A DNA stretch of 64,000 nucleotides from Apostichopus japonicus (lineage: Eukaryota > Echinodermata > Holothuroidea > Aspidochirotida > Stichopodidae): positions 40,772,631 to 40,836,630 of the forward strand of contig NC_092568.1 in NCBI RefSeq assembly GCF_037975245.1, in the 5' to 3' direction. The notes under the pieces are model-generated. The model saw only the letters and a program-made list of their open reading frames with translations, was not told the origin of the DNA and ran no database searches. The translations under genes were made by a program, and so were the position numbers. This document shows positions 35,286-48,127 of this stretch, piece by piece (positions within the stretch are counted from its first letter, which is position 1; each line of letters starts with the position of its first letter).

Positions 35286-38200
35286 ATGTTATTTTCTGCT
35301 TTGGTTATCATTTTAGTCGGTAAGTGTTTCTTATTTAAGCGAAATTCTTAGTTTCAAAAGACATGTATCAGTACGGCTCGAATAGTACTGAAGAAAGTGC
35401 AACGACTATGATGGCTACCTAGTATCTGTCTTCAATTCAAATATCTCTGTTAGCACGTTCTAAGTCTAATTCAAAAGTTATATCAATCTGTAGTCGTTTC
35501 AACAGTAATAAACTTCGTTTAACGTAGTAAGAAATAATGATTGAATACACAGTAATAGGATGCACATCGGAAATATTCTTTAAAACTTTTGCAGGGTAAA
35601 ATAGTTGCTAGATTCGAAGCAGGCCTATATAATAAATTTAAAGAAAGAAAGAGAGAGTCCACTGTTCCTTCGTTTCGTTTATGTAAAGTTCTTCGAAGAT
35701 ATAAAGACATACTTTAGTTTAGTGTCACGATTTTCTTTGCAGGATTTGTCGATGCAGATGTCAAAGTGTGGAATAAAAATGTGAACTTTTACAATCAAGA
35801 AAATTGGGATAAAGGAAGAAAGCCATGTCCGTCCGATAAATTACTGATCAAAGAGAAGGTAGGAGTTAAGTAACTGGCATAATACCATGCAGCTCATTTG
35901 GTGTTGAGAGAGGAGGGAGGCATCAGATGTTAATGGCAGTAACATATATGGTCCATCAAATCATTAGTTGAACTCAAGATGTTTTAACACTTCAGTTGTC
36001 TTATCTACTAGTTTCAGCTAGTTTCCAGCCAAACTATGCAGGCTCTTATTGTTTTATCTTCCCTCTTGCTATTTTAAACAATTGGTACAAGATAATATAA
36101 AGTAACCCATACTATGTCATACACTGGGCAATCATTAGAGAGGGTGGAAGGGGAGAGGGTTATCATTAAAGAGGGTGGGAGTGGGGAGGACAGTCATTAG
36201 AGAGGGTGGGAGTGGGGAGGACTATCATTAGAGAGGGTGGAAGGGGAGGGCAATTATAAGTTCGGGTGGAATGGGGAGAACAATCTTAAGAGAGGGTGGA
36301 AGGGGGAGGGCAATTATTAGATAGAGTGGAAGGGGGTGGGCAATCATTAGAGAAGGTGGAAGGGGCGAGGGCAATCAGGGTGGAAGAACAATCGACAGAG
36401 AGGGTGGAAGGGGGAGGATAATCATTAGAGAGAGTGCAAGGGGAGGATATTCATTAAAGAGGGTGGAAGGGGAGGGCAATCGTTAGGGAGGGTGGAAGAG
36501 GGGAGGGCAATCATTAAAGAGGGTGGAAGGGGGAGGGCAATCATTAGGGAGGGTGGAATGGGGAGGGCAATCATTACGGATGTTGGAAGGGGGTACAATC
36601 ATTAGAGAGGGTGAAAGGGGGCAGGGTAAGCATTAGAGAGGGGGAAGGGGAATAGAGTGTAGGGGTAAGCTTAAATGTGCATACGTAGTGTGCATTTGGT
36701 AGGCTTACTAGTTTAAGGTTAATGGCTATATCCCGTTTATCAACTAAAGATCATACAAGGGTTCTGCAGTACAGCAACAGGTTCCTCAAAACTAAGGTGT
36801 GTTGTACATGTACTACACATGACATGTCAGATTTCACTCTTTCTTCTGAGGATGGGTTGGTCTTGATCATTAGAGGGTGAAGATGAGGTACCACATGTTG
36901 TCAGAAAGTAGCATGACCATTGTATCAAATGAATTGCTAACAAACTGACCATCACCCTCGGCCTTTGTTAATAGTTTATTTCATTTTAATATATGAGTTA
37001 GATGAATTGGATGAAAGCAAATTTTTATTCTTGTTCTCAGTCCACTTCTATTTTCCTGCAAACCAATGGTACTTTGAAGGAATTGGTGCTGCCTATGGAT
37101 GGAGAGATAATACTGGGCAGTGATGTAAGAATTGCTTTCTCTGATGATCCTACAACGGACAGTGAATGCAGCCCTGGGCAAGGTACAGATAAGGCAACGA
37201 AGCCAGCTCTTTAGTTACACATGTATAAAAACCTATCTAGGTGACAATAATATTGTGCAGGTCGACACAGCAGATACTGTAGGTACAGATCCATGGGGGT
37301 GAGGGTGTACACCCCCGCCCCCCCGCTCACCACCTACACCCCTTTCAACCCCTTACTCAAAATTGAAATTTGATTAGTACAACCCTGGGTGTATACCTAA
37401 GTTAAGAACTAATCAATAGCCGAAATATATACTTCAAAATGCACCGTTTCATATCTGAAAGTTTTATGGGAGAACAACTGATCAGGACCAGTCTACCTAT
37501 TTTCTGCAGTGGCAAGTTGGTTATTTGTTATATGGGTTTTAAACTATTATTGCTCGTCCATAATTATGTTATGGTAGCCAAGGAGGGAAAATATAGTGTT
37601 CCTGTTCCACAATAGTTAATTATGTTATAGAAAACAAGTCATGTGATAAACTGTAGTATGTATTTTGACCTTTTTGTCACCCTAGTGGTTTTGTATTGGC
37701 TCCTTGCCAGCATTGCCAATGTGGCATTTTAAATGCCCAAAAATGATAAATTTGGCTTTTTTTCCCCTTCAAAGCACATTGTCAGATTAAAATAAAAGAT
37801 CTGGCCAATCAACTTTTTAAGGTTGTTTCTTATGGTCTACCAATTTAAGAGAAATACTAATTTCTCCCAAAGAACATTCATTTCAAGCATTTTCATGTTG
37901 TTCTGTCCAAAAGAAGCTTTATTATAGGCCTATGCATTGGTAAACACATTGGAATGTTTTACCATCTTTAACTTCTTAATGGAAGTGATCCCTGTTGCAA
38001 CAAATTTAGAACTGACACAATTCCTATCAAGGGTCAATTGTCATGAAATAATAGCAAATTAGTATTTGGCATTTTTTCACCAAAGCTGGCTGCGGATTTG
38101 GCCGGTTGCATCATACAATAACTGGCAACGCTGTTCCTTGTTAAAGGTTTAAGGAATGCGTTTGGTATTATATGATTGAATGAACAGTATATGAGTGGAT

Positions 38201-41200
38201 CTGACCAATGGTTCAATTGTAAACAATAACCATACAAACTAGAAAGTGTTTTAATAAAAGTTGCATCTTACATGGAAGGCCAAATATGACATTGCAGTAT
38301 AATTAACTCATCATTCTAGAGTCCAATTATGTCATCTGGTTCTATATAGTTCACTGATTCAGTACATGCTGTACCATAGATTTTCACTTAATCATACATT
38401 CGCATCTTCCTTATCTTATCGTTTTGTTGCCTTTTAGATCTTACCTTTGTTCGCAAAAGTACCGAGTCATGGTTTAACCCCAACAATTGGAACAGTAGCG
38501 AATTCATTCTAATCGAAAGTGATCGGATCCCATGCGAGTTTGAGGATGTCGTCTTTCCTACCAACAGTCAGTTTTATGTTGGCTTGGATCGAAATATCTT
38601 GTTGAATACTCTTAGCATTGATGGAGAGGTAAGGCCGGTCATCAATTGATTTGTAAGTAATCCTATATTATAGTCAATCAAATGTTGCGCTTCTCTAGAT
38701 TTGTACCTAATTAAAGGAATATTCCAGCAGCTGAAGTTAATCGCTTCATAAAAATGTTCTGCATCCGAAGGTCAAATTCATATCCTCATAGCAGTTTGTA
38801 TTAATTACCAAGATATTAATTTTTTTAATTTATAAGTAATAATATAAAATGAAATAATATCAGGACTACCAAAATGCTACGTTTTTCTAAAACATTCTAA
38901 GCCTTTACAACCAGGGTAGCATTCCAAATGTATCACCTCAAAGATAACTCAACCAGAAGACTGAAGAAGCTATTGAAGAACATTTGCCATTAAGACATGA
39001 CAGACCACCCGCTGTGATCCACTTCACGGAAGTACCGAGGGTTTAGGCAGTTTAAATTTTATTACATTGAATGAACTATAACTTGAGTTAGAGACCAGAT
39101 ATTGAGACAGGGTTTTCAACTAACAGTTTGGAATATGTTCCATTCCATATACTGTACTGAAAGTGTTAGATTATCTGCCTCTGGAATATCCCAGCCTTTG
39201 AGGTTAATTAAAGCAGCTGCATACAGTACCTATATATAGTAACTATAAATAATGGTCACGTAAAGATGCAAGAATTGTGTCAGCTGCTGCTTCACCCAGG
39301 TTTCATTTAGTAATTCAACCAAAAGCAGTCTGGAACTTTTAAAAAGGTTTCACTCTTTGATCCTTATTAAAAGTAAACGTAGACAATGGTCAAGTTAATG
39401 AACTAACATAACAGTTAGAATTTAGGCTAGCTCTTATTTAGCATGAAATTGATAAAATACTAGCAAAATTTACCAAATTAAATCTTAATGCAAAGTACGG
39501 CTGCATGTACTGTACTGTAATATTTGACAATGTTTTGAGCATATCTTTAAGTACTGATCAATTAATCATGGGAAGCCAACTTTTGTCCTGGTGTTAGTTA
39601 CTAATTTACATCTTATAAATATTAATGAGTTAGCAATTACTTATTTATTTTCCAGTCCATAAATACATACCTGCTCACTCCAGCCCATACCAGAATAGAT
39701 GATGAATAACAAAATTAATTTCATATTGTCCAAAAATTGAATTAAATTTTTTGTCTGGAAATTAAAAATTATTACAAGTTCAATGTACTGTAGCAGTGTG
39801 ATTTCATTTTGTCCATCATTTATTATGACTATTTCTGTATATTCATCAGCCATGCATACTGTAATAGTTTGCCTTACTCTACATTTTTTGCATCTTTGTT
39901 TTACTTAGACAAATGTATCCAATTCATTCGTTTTTATTTTGCATAAAATTGTATTCATAATAATTTTCTGTATATAGGCTACCAAATTGTTGGCCTGACT
40001 TTCAGGTTGTATGTTGATGATAATTTGCCAGTCATTAACTGTACCTGTGAGTTATGTCTTCCTTTACTCATATCTTTTGTCAAAGGTTTTAAGTAGCACA
40101 TCCCAGGCCACCACTTATTTGCAGTCAAAGCAAGGGCAGCGGCAGTTTGACGTAGGAAGTAATACAGGCCTAATTAGTCTCTCTGGAATAGGTTGTGGTG
40201 AAACAACTGGTTGTAAATGTGGTAACAACAGGGAGGAGGTAAGAAAAACAAATTAATTTGTCGTTTCTTTTCTTATTTCTATTATTGTTATCAATGTATT
40301 TGTTAACCATTGCAATAATTATTGTTTGCATGCATGTGTTTTCGTTGTCCCTGATTTCTGGCGACAGTCCCCGGATTGCATGGACCTCCCTGGATTAAAA
40401 TGTCCCCCGTCATTGTGTCCTAGATTTCATGTGCAGCTGTCATGACTGATCATTCCCAAATTTGTTAAGAGGCCCAGGATAATTATATTTGAAAACTTTC
40501 TGGAGAATGACAGAATATTATTACAGAAACTGGCAACACCAAAACACTGAGAGATCCTCAAAATTCCATGCCTCCTTTAAACTATCTTGTAGGTACTAAC
40601 CCTTGCTCTTAACATGAATGTCATATTATCGGACTTCACAGAATTTCCATGGAAAAAAATTCTTACGTATAGTTATCACAGAGATATGATTTATTTCTGA
40701 GAGAAGCTAATTTCCTGTTAAATGACCTGACCATTAACTATTGATACATGATATGTGTATCTATGGAAGTAGCTGTACCAAATTGTATGTAAAGTTTACT
40801 TCCTATACTTTATGTTATTTTATGTTATTTTATTTTATGTTATTTTATTTTATTTTATTTTATTTTATTTTATTTTATTTTATTTTATTTTATTTTATTT
40901 TATTTTACTTCATTTTATTTATTATTTTTTTATTATGATTTTTTTTATGATTATTTTAGTTTAGCCTAGTATATTTTAATAGTATATTAATGTACTTATT
41001 TCTCCCCCTCCCTCTCTCTCTCTCTCTTAGGTAATGAATAAGATCTGTTCGAATGTTGTAGATTGTCCACAATTAGCATGTCAAGGTGCAGTCAAACCAG
41101 ATGGTTCATGCTGTTCTATGTGTGGTAAGTGTATCCATACAATATATGATTGGTCGTCTGTCATTTGGGCAAGGCTTCTCCTGAAAGAAATGTTGGCATC

Positions 41201-44200
41201 CTCTTAAGTAGTAATGTGCGAAATTGATACTCATGATAAATTTTCAATTTTTTTGTCTCTTCTTTTTTCTTTACAGATTTTAACAACCAGGGGCGTAGCG
41301 AGCGGGGGGGTGTGGGGGGTGTCACACCCCCCCAATAATTTGGTCGCTGTCGGCAAATTTTGGGTCTGTCGGCAAAATGAGAAAAGGTGAAGAGAGCGGA
41401 AGGGGAAGAAAGAAGGAAAGCTGAATAGAGAAAAGGAGAACGGGAGCTTCTTCCGTGCCAAATTTGACTTAAAATATGCACCAGATTGCATCTAAGGATG
41501 TTTCAAAACTAAAAATTTTCCAAAGGGGAGGGGGACACCCCCTCCCCCATTTCAGTCACCACTTCCAGATCCGTCGGCAAATCAAATTTGACTTAAAATA
41601 TACACCAGATTGCATCTAAGAACGTTTCAAAACTAAAAATTTCCAAAGGGGAGGGGGACACCCCCTCCCCTTAGACCCCTCACCCATTTCAGTCACCACT
41701 TCCAGATCCGTCGGCAAATCAAATTCTCCACACCCCCCCAACAAAAAACCCTTCGCTACGCCCCTGTTAACAACTTATGAATAATTTTATGTTGCATTTG
41801 ATATCAGGCAATACTGACTGTTTCTACATTGATGATAAAATAATAAGATGTATATATTGGAAGCTAGAAAGCATCATTATTTGATCCACAATGTTCCACA
41901 ATGCTAAAAAAATACAGGTGCCCTAGAAAGGCTATCTGGCCTTGGATGAAGAACGGTAATTATTTTATCCTTCCATTAGTGTCATAATAGTGATATGCTG
42001 TTCCTTGTCACGTTTTATGTACAAAACAATCATTCCTGTAGTTATGTTCTTCAAGTATGTGCTTTGCTGGTCTTCCTTAGGTGGCTTCCTCACCATCCGC
42101 TATGATCCTCGGAACTTTAACTTTAAGCAGATAAAGAAGAGGCTCATGGATGGTTATATTCTGGATCCTAGTGGAAGTAACAGAGTAAGTCGATTCACAC
42201 AACAAATTGTTTATAGTCATTATATTCTTTATTTTAAAGACTTCTTTTAGTCTATCTTTTGAGGACACAGAATCGTCATTGTAAAATGCTTGGATCTAGC
42301 ACGGTTTTGAAGGATGTGTGAATTATGACTCAGACAGTCAGGACTCAAAATCAACACAGTTCTAGCCAATCATTTGCATCATCAAAATTAGGTCTCATAA
42401 TGTCAGTGGATATTTGGGTGTAGATGATCATGCACATGATTATCGGGAATGACGGGAAAGAGAGTTGATCGGCTGTACAAGTTTGATCTTCACCATATGG
42501 CGTAATCAGACTTGGACCAGTGCTGAGATGTGCTGGACCTATACTAGCTACAGCACTACAGCACTACATTATGTCTAGCTACGTCTTGTGTTTGATTCCA
42601 GGTCCGCCGTCAGTCCAGTCAGTCGGTAGAGGTGAGTATGTACATGTCAAAGCCATATGAAGATAGAGTGCAGGTGGTCCTCACAGATAATGGACTAGGA
42701 ATAGAGAATGGTAAACAAGCCAGTCAGGTGACACAACAGATCAATGCAGACATAATGAGAGGTAAGAGTATTTCACCTACTATACCTGCATGTAGAGAGA
42801 TTAACATTAAATCTTTGTTGAAGAGGTAAGTGGTTTGTATTTTACCCTTCATTGCTATGCCTATGTAGAGTTAGAAGATTACATATTTGTTAAAGGGTTA
42901 GGTGGTTTGCATTTTGTGTTGACTACTAGTTTATATTATAAGGGTTATCATGTTTGTTCATGCTTGGGGTATTACCTTCCTTAGTTTCCTCAATCAGTGC
43001 AATTGAGATCTGATGAACAAAAATTAGTAAGGAAAGCAGAATAGTGACATGTCCACATAGAAAGGATTTTCCACATATTGAAGCAATTCCAAATCAGGAC
43101 ATACAGTATGTTGTTTTTCTCAAGACAACGTGAAAAAAGGGCTTCTTTTTTTTCTGCATTTTTTGGAGAGAGTGGTAGTTGATGAAACTAAATCAGGCAT
43201 GAGACTCTTCCGTGGAAACGCGGATTTCCGATTTTTTTTTTTTTTTCGTTTTCACGTTTTTTCCTCGTAATTCGCGTTTTTTTTATTTTTTTTTATTTTA
43301 TTTTTTTTTTTCCGAACATGCTGGACTGCAAAGGGAAGGAACACCGAATTTGACCAGTGGTGGAATCAAGTAGCACAAAGCAAGCAAAAAAGCCTTTTTT
43401 TGGTTCAAAAAAGCTAATGGATAAATTATACAAGCAGAAATTCCACACTTTTTTGGCGAGTTGCGTGATGTGATAGATTCCATCTAGAGTCCACCATTTT
43501 GCATCTAAGCCCTCCTTACCTGACAAAAAATTTCTAAAGGGGAGGGGGACACCCCCTCCCTTAAACCCCTCCCCCAGGACGGCGATCGATAAATTTCAGA
43601 TTTTTTTTCCCCGGCTCAGTCTCATCCCTGCTAAATGAATTATTAGCAATATGATGTTTTTATTAAGATTTTACACTTCCAAGTAAGATGTCATTTTGAT
43701 CCAACTTTATGGACTTGAACATTAATATCCCATGGTATTAATATTACAACTTGAATTCCAATATTGCACTGTGTATATTTCCACATTATATTTATGCAAA
43801 ACAAAGTTTCTGACACAGTACAAATGCACTGGAAGATTATTACTGGTTGAAGTAAAGTTTGATCTTGAGATGTTAAGCCCAGCAGCTAATTTTGAATTTT
43901 ATCTTTGAAATTTACATTGACGTTTAAGTATTTTTTGGATTTGGATTATCACTTTTGATTCTGAATTTTTGTAGATCCTGAATCCTATGGTGTGTACAAC
44001 GTAGATGCTTCCTTCTCCGAGGGTCCTGGAGCTCAAGGTATGAAATATTCTATTCTCATGCTTCGCCAAAATTATATTGGATGCGAATTATCCCGTGCCT
44101 TGCTCGGTCATCCAAACAAAAGAAATATAATAATATTACTGGTAATTATCTAATTGCCTCATACAAAAGTTTTATTGTCATTCTTGATGGTGCCCAGTTT

Positions 44201-47184
44201 TATTGTATTAACACTTGCAAATATCATGTCAGAAAGTGAAAATGGATTCAAGTGATATTTGCAGGAGCAGCTGTTCTGTGCATTGTGGGATAACATTTTA
44301 ATAAGTGAGGCTTGTCTTTTAATTTTCTTGCAGTGGATCCAGGAGCGAGAGGCGGGGCAGCAGCAGCATTCATCATCATTGCATTGGTGATAGCTGTCAT
44401 CATAGTTGTCTCCATCATATTTGTCATGTTCAGACGACAGTAAGTATTTGTTAATATTTAAGTAATATTATTAGAAATATTCAGAGGGTAATACCTACAC
44501 TGTTGTGTTCATGCCTCAAATACTTTTAACCAGCCAAGTTGGGACATTTTTATCACAGTAGACGGTGCTTCCATACAATGCTTCAAAGCAGTTTTCCTGA
44601 GACTATGAACAGTTCCAGTGCTTTGTTTTATAGATACAGGATATTCCTATTGCTCATACTGTTCTATGTACAAGTGCCTTGTGGTTTGTCATTGAAGTAC
44701 CTCATGTAATGAATTGTCCCAAAGTTGGTGATGTCAACCTATGTTATGAGAATGTCAGGTGCTTTATGTTCCTCTAGAATCTTGAGAGGCATAGCAAATA
44801 TTACAAGTTGTACATCGAGAGAGATAGCAGTCAATTCTATAATAGAAATTAGTGAATAGAAACTGACATTTTAAAGGGGAAAGTATGTTATCCTTGTTGC
44901 ATGTAATTTAGATCGTGACACTGTAAGTTAGATTGTGAAACTCGTAACAATTTCCTTTCACTTGTGTCAAAGACATAAACGATGACACAAACTCATCAGT
45001 AGTACAGCCAATATTTCAGAAGACTGGTTGTCACAGAATCAGAAAGACAAGCTGCAGCAGCTGCAGAAGTCCACTGCATCAAGGCTACATCCAACATTAC
45101 AGACTACATCCCAGTAATATGCAGGAGCTGCAGAAGTCCCTTGCAACAAGGCTGCATCCAACATTACAGACTACATCCCAGTAATACGCAGGAGCTGCAG
45201 AAGTCCCTTGCAACAAGGCTACATCCAACATTACAGACTACATCCCAGTAATATGCAGGAGCTGCAAAAGTCCCTTGCATTCCAACATCCAACATTACAG
45301 ACTACATCCCAGTAATATGCAGGAGCTGCAGAAGTTCTCTGCAACAAGGCTACATCTAACATCCAACATTACAGACTGCGTCCCAGTAATATGTAGCAGC
45401 TGCAGAAGTCTGCAACAAGGGTACATCCAACATTACAGACTACATCCCAGTAATATGCAGCAGCTGCAGAAGTCCCTTGCAACAAGGCTGCATCCAACAT
45501 TACAGACTACATCCCAGTAATATGCAGCAGCTGCAGAAGTCCCTTGCAACAAGGCTGCATCCAACATTACAGACTACATCCCAGTAATATGCAGGAGCTG
45601 CAGAAGTCTGCAACAAGGCTACATCCAACATTACAGACTACATCCCAGTAATATGCAGCAGCTGCAGAAGTCCCTTGCAACAAGGCTGCATCCAACATTA
45701 CAGACTACATCCCAGTAATATGCAGCAGCTGCAGAAGTCTGCAACAAGGCTACATCCAACATTACAGACTACATCCCAGTAATATGCAGTGCCCTCACCA
45801 TTCTACTTTTTACATGGTGCCTTATGCAGTGGAAATCTTGTGCTAGTTGTCGTGAGAAGAAGACAGAGACTTTACTGTCTTTTGCAGTTAATTTAAATTA
45901 GTTCATGTTTGTTAGTAAACTTTTCTTTGCTTTCAAAGATATCCTTATCATTCTGCTCATGAGACTATTTTCCTATTTATGACATAAATGAGTGTCGCAT
46001 ATGCTTTCTCTTCAGGCCACTTTCCTTCAAAAGAGGTGAGCCGTTAGACGCCGATATTGAAATGCCTCGAATGAATAAGAAGCGTATCCAGGAACTTCCG
46101 TCTACGGATCTGACTACTGTTGAGTTTGATAATCCAATCTATGATAAACCTGTGCAGGTGAGTAAATATCTTATTCCTAATTTCAGTTACGGTTGCTTTG
46201 AATGGAATTATTTAGGCTGAATGAAGCTTGATTCTTCCCTGGATTAGATCACACTTCGTGGTCTGTGATGTTGTATTGGTAGAAGTTCTTGCAGAATGTT
46301 ACTTTCCAGTTCCCTATTGGAATCTTAGTGTTTTGATTTATCCTTGAAATGTGATCGATTTTGAATGCTTGCATAGCTGTCAAATGTTCTCTGTATTTAA
46401 AGGTTAATCAAACTGAAATATATTGCAGAAACATTATTTTTCCTCTATGAGTGGGTTGAACAATTTAGAGGAAATATATTCAGCTGTGTAACTGCGGTGA
46501 TATGACATCACAGAACTCTGCTGTGGCCGAATGCAATCACAAAATACCACCAAATTTGAAAAATGTATAACTCTGCCAAAATGCTATGAGGATGTGTTTT
46601 TCTGATGTAAAGATGCAGAAACTTTCCAGCTGTTATATCAAGCAATCAATTCAGCCAATGAGAGACCCCTTCTAGGTCACATGCAAAATTATTTCCCAGT
46701 GATTGGCTACAATATCTTATCATCTGAGTGATAAACAAATCCCACAAAATTGCTAGGTAAACTTCTGAGCGTAGTCACTTAATCATTGTTCTCAAAATCT
46801 TGACTTCAAGTATGTATGCAAAGTGTATTGTAAACATTTATGTGAAACTGCAAAATCTTACATTTCTTTTATTGATGTATCTTAAACTTCATGGTGTTGC
46901 AATGCAAGGTGCACTTTACTACATGCATACTGTATGTGTTCTTCACGATGTCATTAAAATGCCTTTACAGATTTTAACACAAAATGATTTTTTTTTAAAA
47001 AGTTAAATAAAATTATATCAGAAGAGTCTAGTATGTCTGTATACATGTAAAATTTCTTCCCCCCCTTTTTTATTTTAATTTTCAGAATCTTTACGATGAT
47101 CCCAGGAAGGAGGCAAATGGTAGTGTAGAGGACATAGGATCGGTAGATGATGGCTTTTACAATCCAATGGCTTTAACTCCCTAG
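35286..47184 (+). CDS. AMN: Amnionless, complete, 12 exons
   Basis: The exons are 35286-35319, 35743-35858, 37041-37182, 38438-38628, 40086-40238, 41031-41124, 42081-42184, 42602-42761, 43975-44037, 44334-44439, 46016-46157 and 47086-47184. They total 1404 bp, or 467 residues (human AMN has 453), and every junction is GT-AG and in phase. A signal peptide (MLFSALVIILVG) is followed by the family's KVWNKNVNFYNQENW start, LPMDGEIILGSDV, the DRIPCEFEDVVFP segment, GCGETTGCKCG, a cysteine-rich VWC-like module in exon 6, one membrane helix in exon 10 (IIIALVIAVIIVVSIIFVMF) and a cytoplasmic tail. The tail has FDNPIY and FYNPMA, matching the FxNPxF-type endocytic signals of mammalian AMN. AMN partners cubilin and brings it to the apical membrane for endocytosis. 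Confidence 0.95.
36120..36655. repeat. Purine-rich minisatellite, unit about 30 bp
   Basis: About 17 degenerate copies of CATTAGAGAGGGTGGAAGGG plus GGAGGGCAAT lie in intron 2 of AMN. One strand is almost pure purine. Confidence 0.85.
40803..40930. repeat. (TTTTA)n microsatellite
   Basis: About 25 copies of TTTTA, starting with a few TTATG variants, in intron 5 of AMN. Confidence 0.95.
41288..41766. mobile_element. hAT MITE with 8-bp target duplication in AMN intron 6
   Basis: The tips are CAGGGGCGTAGCGAG at 41288 and CTTCGCTACGCCCCTG ending at 41766. TTAACAAC is duplicated exactly outside (41280-41287 and 41767-41774). Inside, a block of about 124 bp with the words GACTTAAAATAT and GGGGAGGGGGACACCCCCTC is present twice in tandem (from about 41463 and 41587). 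Confidence 0.9.
43194..43630. mobile_element. MITE with CAGG(C/G)ATGAGACT ends in AMN intron 8
   Basis: The left tip CAGGCATGAGACT and right tip AGTCTCATCCCTG are inverted with one mismatch. CTAAAT flanks both ends (43188-43193 and 43631-43636), a 6-bp match rather than the 8 expected of hAT. The interior holds the GGGGAGGGGGACACCCCCTC palindrome shared with 29289 and 41288. Confidence 0.7.
45047..45790. repeat. Minisatellite, unit 60-70 bp, about 11 copies
   Basis: Each unit has CTGCAGAAGTCCCTTGCAAC, AAGGCTGCATCCAACATTAC and AGACTACATCCCAGTAATAT. Several units lack the CCCTTG-containing part, so two lengths alternate. The array lies in intron 10 of AMN. Confidence 0.95.
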
Positions 47185-47545
47185 CCATGATGCATCCATC
47201 ATCAAAAATCGATATTTTCATACAATCAACAAAAATAATTTTTAATCAAAGTATTTTTGCTATCATTACATTACCTATATTTGTAGCATTTTGATATGTA
47301 AAGATTTAGTCCTGCGCCTTTTAATCAGATATACGTATAAAGTGTACCATTCAGTATAATTGTAATTAGTTTAGTTTAAGTACAACTGTTAGGTCATATA
47401 ATCATGACTTGTGTCCGAATATCATATATCTTACCTGAATTATCAACATTTGTTTTATTATTAAGGAGTTTTTTGTTTTATTGTCCATCAGACAACCTTA
47501 CATTTTGGTTGTACAAACAGCAAGTTTGGTTGTCCAACGAAATGT

Positions 47546-47893
47546 AGCAAAATAGTAAAGACCAATATGTGCACTGTAGGAGAGATGTGTAGGTTCAGTG
47601 AATAGAACAGCAGTATGTACACTGTAGGAGAGATGTGTAGGTTTGGTGAATAGAACAGCAGTATGTACACTGTAGGAGAGATGTGTAGGTTCAGTGAATA
47701 GAACAGCAGTATGTACACTGTAGGAGAGATGTGTAGGTTCAGTGAATAGAACAGCAGTATGTACACTGTAGGAGAGATGTGTAGGTTTGGTGAATAGAAC
47801 AGCAGTATGTACACTGTAGGAGAGATGTGTAGGTTTGGTGAATAGAACAGCAATATGTACACTGTAGGAGAGATGTGTAGGTTTGGTTAATAG
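47546..47893. repeat. 48-bp minisatellite, about 7 copies
   Basis: The unit contains AGTATGTACACTGTAGGAGA and GATGTGTAGGTT(C/T)(A/G)GTGAATAG with an exact 48-bp period in the middle copies. It lies 360-700 bp after the AMN stop and before the candidate poly(A) signal, so it is probably transcribed in the 3' UTR. Minus-strand frames through it are open because 48 is a multiple of three; I do not regard them as genes. Confidence 0.95.
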
Positions 47894-48081
47894 AACGTTA
47901 CAAAGAAATCTGTATTTGATGTAAACATCTAGTCGTCTAGACAACCTCCACAGCTGGTTTTGATTGTCCGAATTGGAATTTGTGGTCTCAGGTAACTGGT
48001 CTACCATTAAAAGTTTGCCGTGCCAAAATAGAGAATTCTATGTATTTCACCACAGTTGATTAGTTGCTTGACTCAGTTTTG

Positions 48082-48087
48082 AATAAA
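48082..48087 (+). terminator. Candidate AMN poly(A) signal
   Basis: AATAAA about 900 bp after the AMN stop. It is the clearest canonical hexamer that I found in this 3' region, and would give a 3' UTR of about 0.9 kb that contains the 48-bp minisatellite. Confidence 0.45.
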
Positions 48088-48121
48088 TATACCAAAGCAA
48101 AATCAATATAACTGTTTACCT

Positions 48122-48127
48122 TTTATT
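48122..48127 (-). terminator. Candidate CMTR1 poly(A) signal
   Basis: AATAAA on the minus strand, about 3 kb after the CMTR1 stop. I saw no earlier canonical hexamer on a quick reading of 48130-51097, but variants such as ATTAAA could act sooner. Confidence 0.35.

Noticed and set aside
36120-36655. CRISPR-like array
   Set aside because: The units are continuous and degenerate with no unique spacers, in an animal intron; it is a minisatellite.
47488-48007. Two long minus-strand frames with repeats such as YSPNLHISPTVYILLF
   Set aside because: They are translations of the 48-bp minisatellite; the period is a multiple of three, which keeps all frames open. No flanking coding signal.
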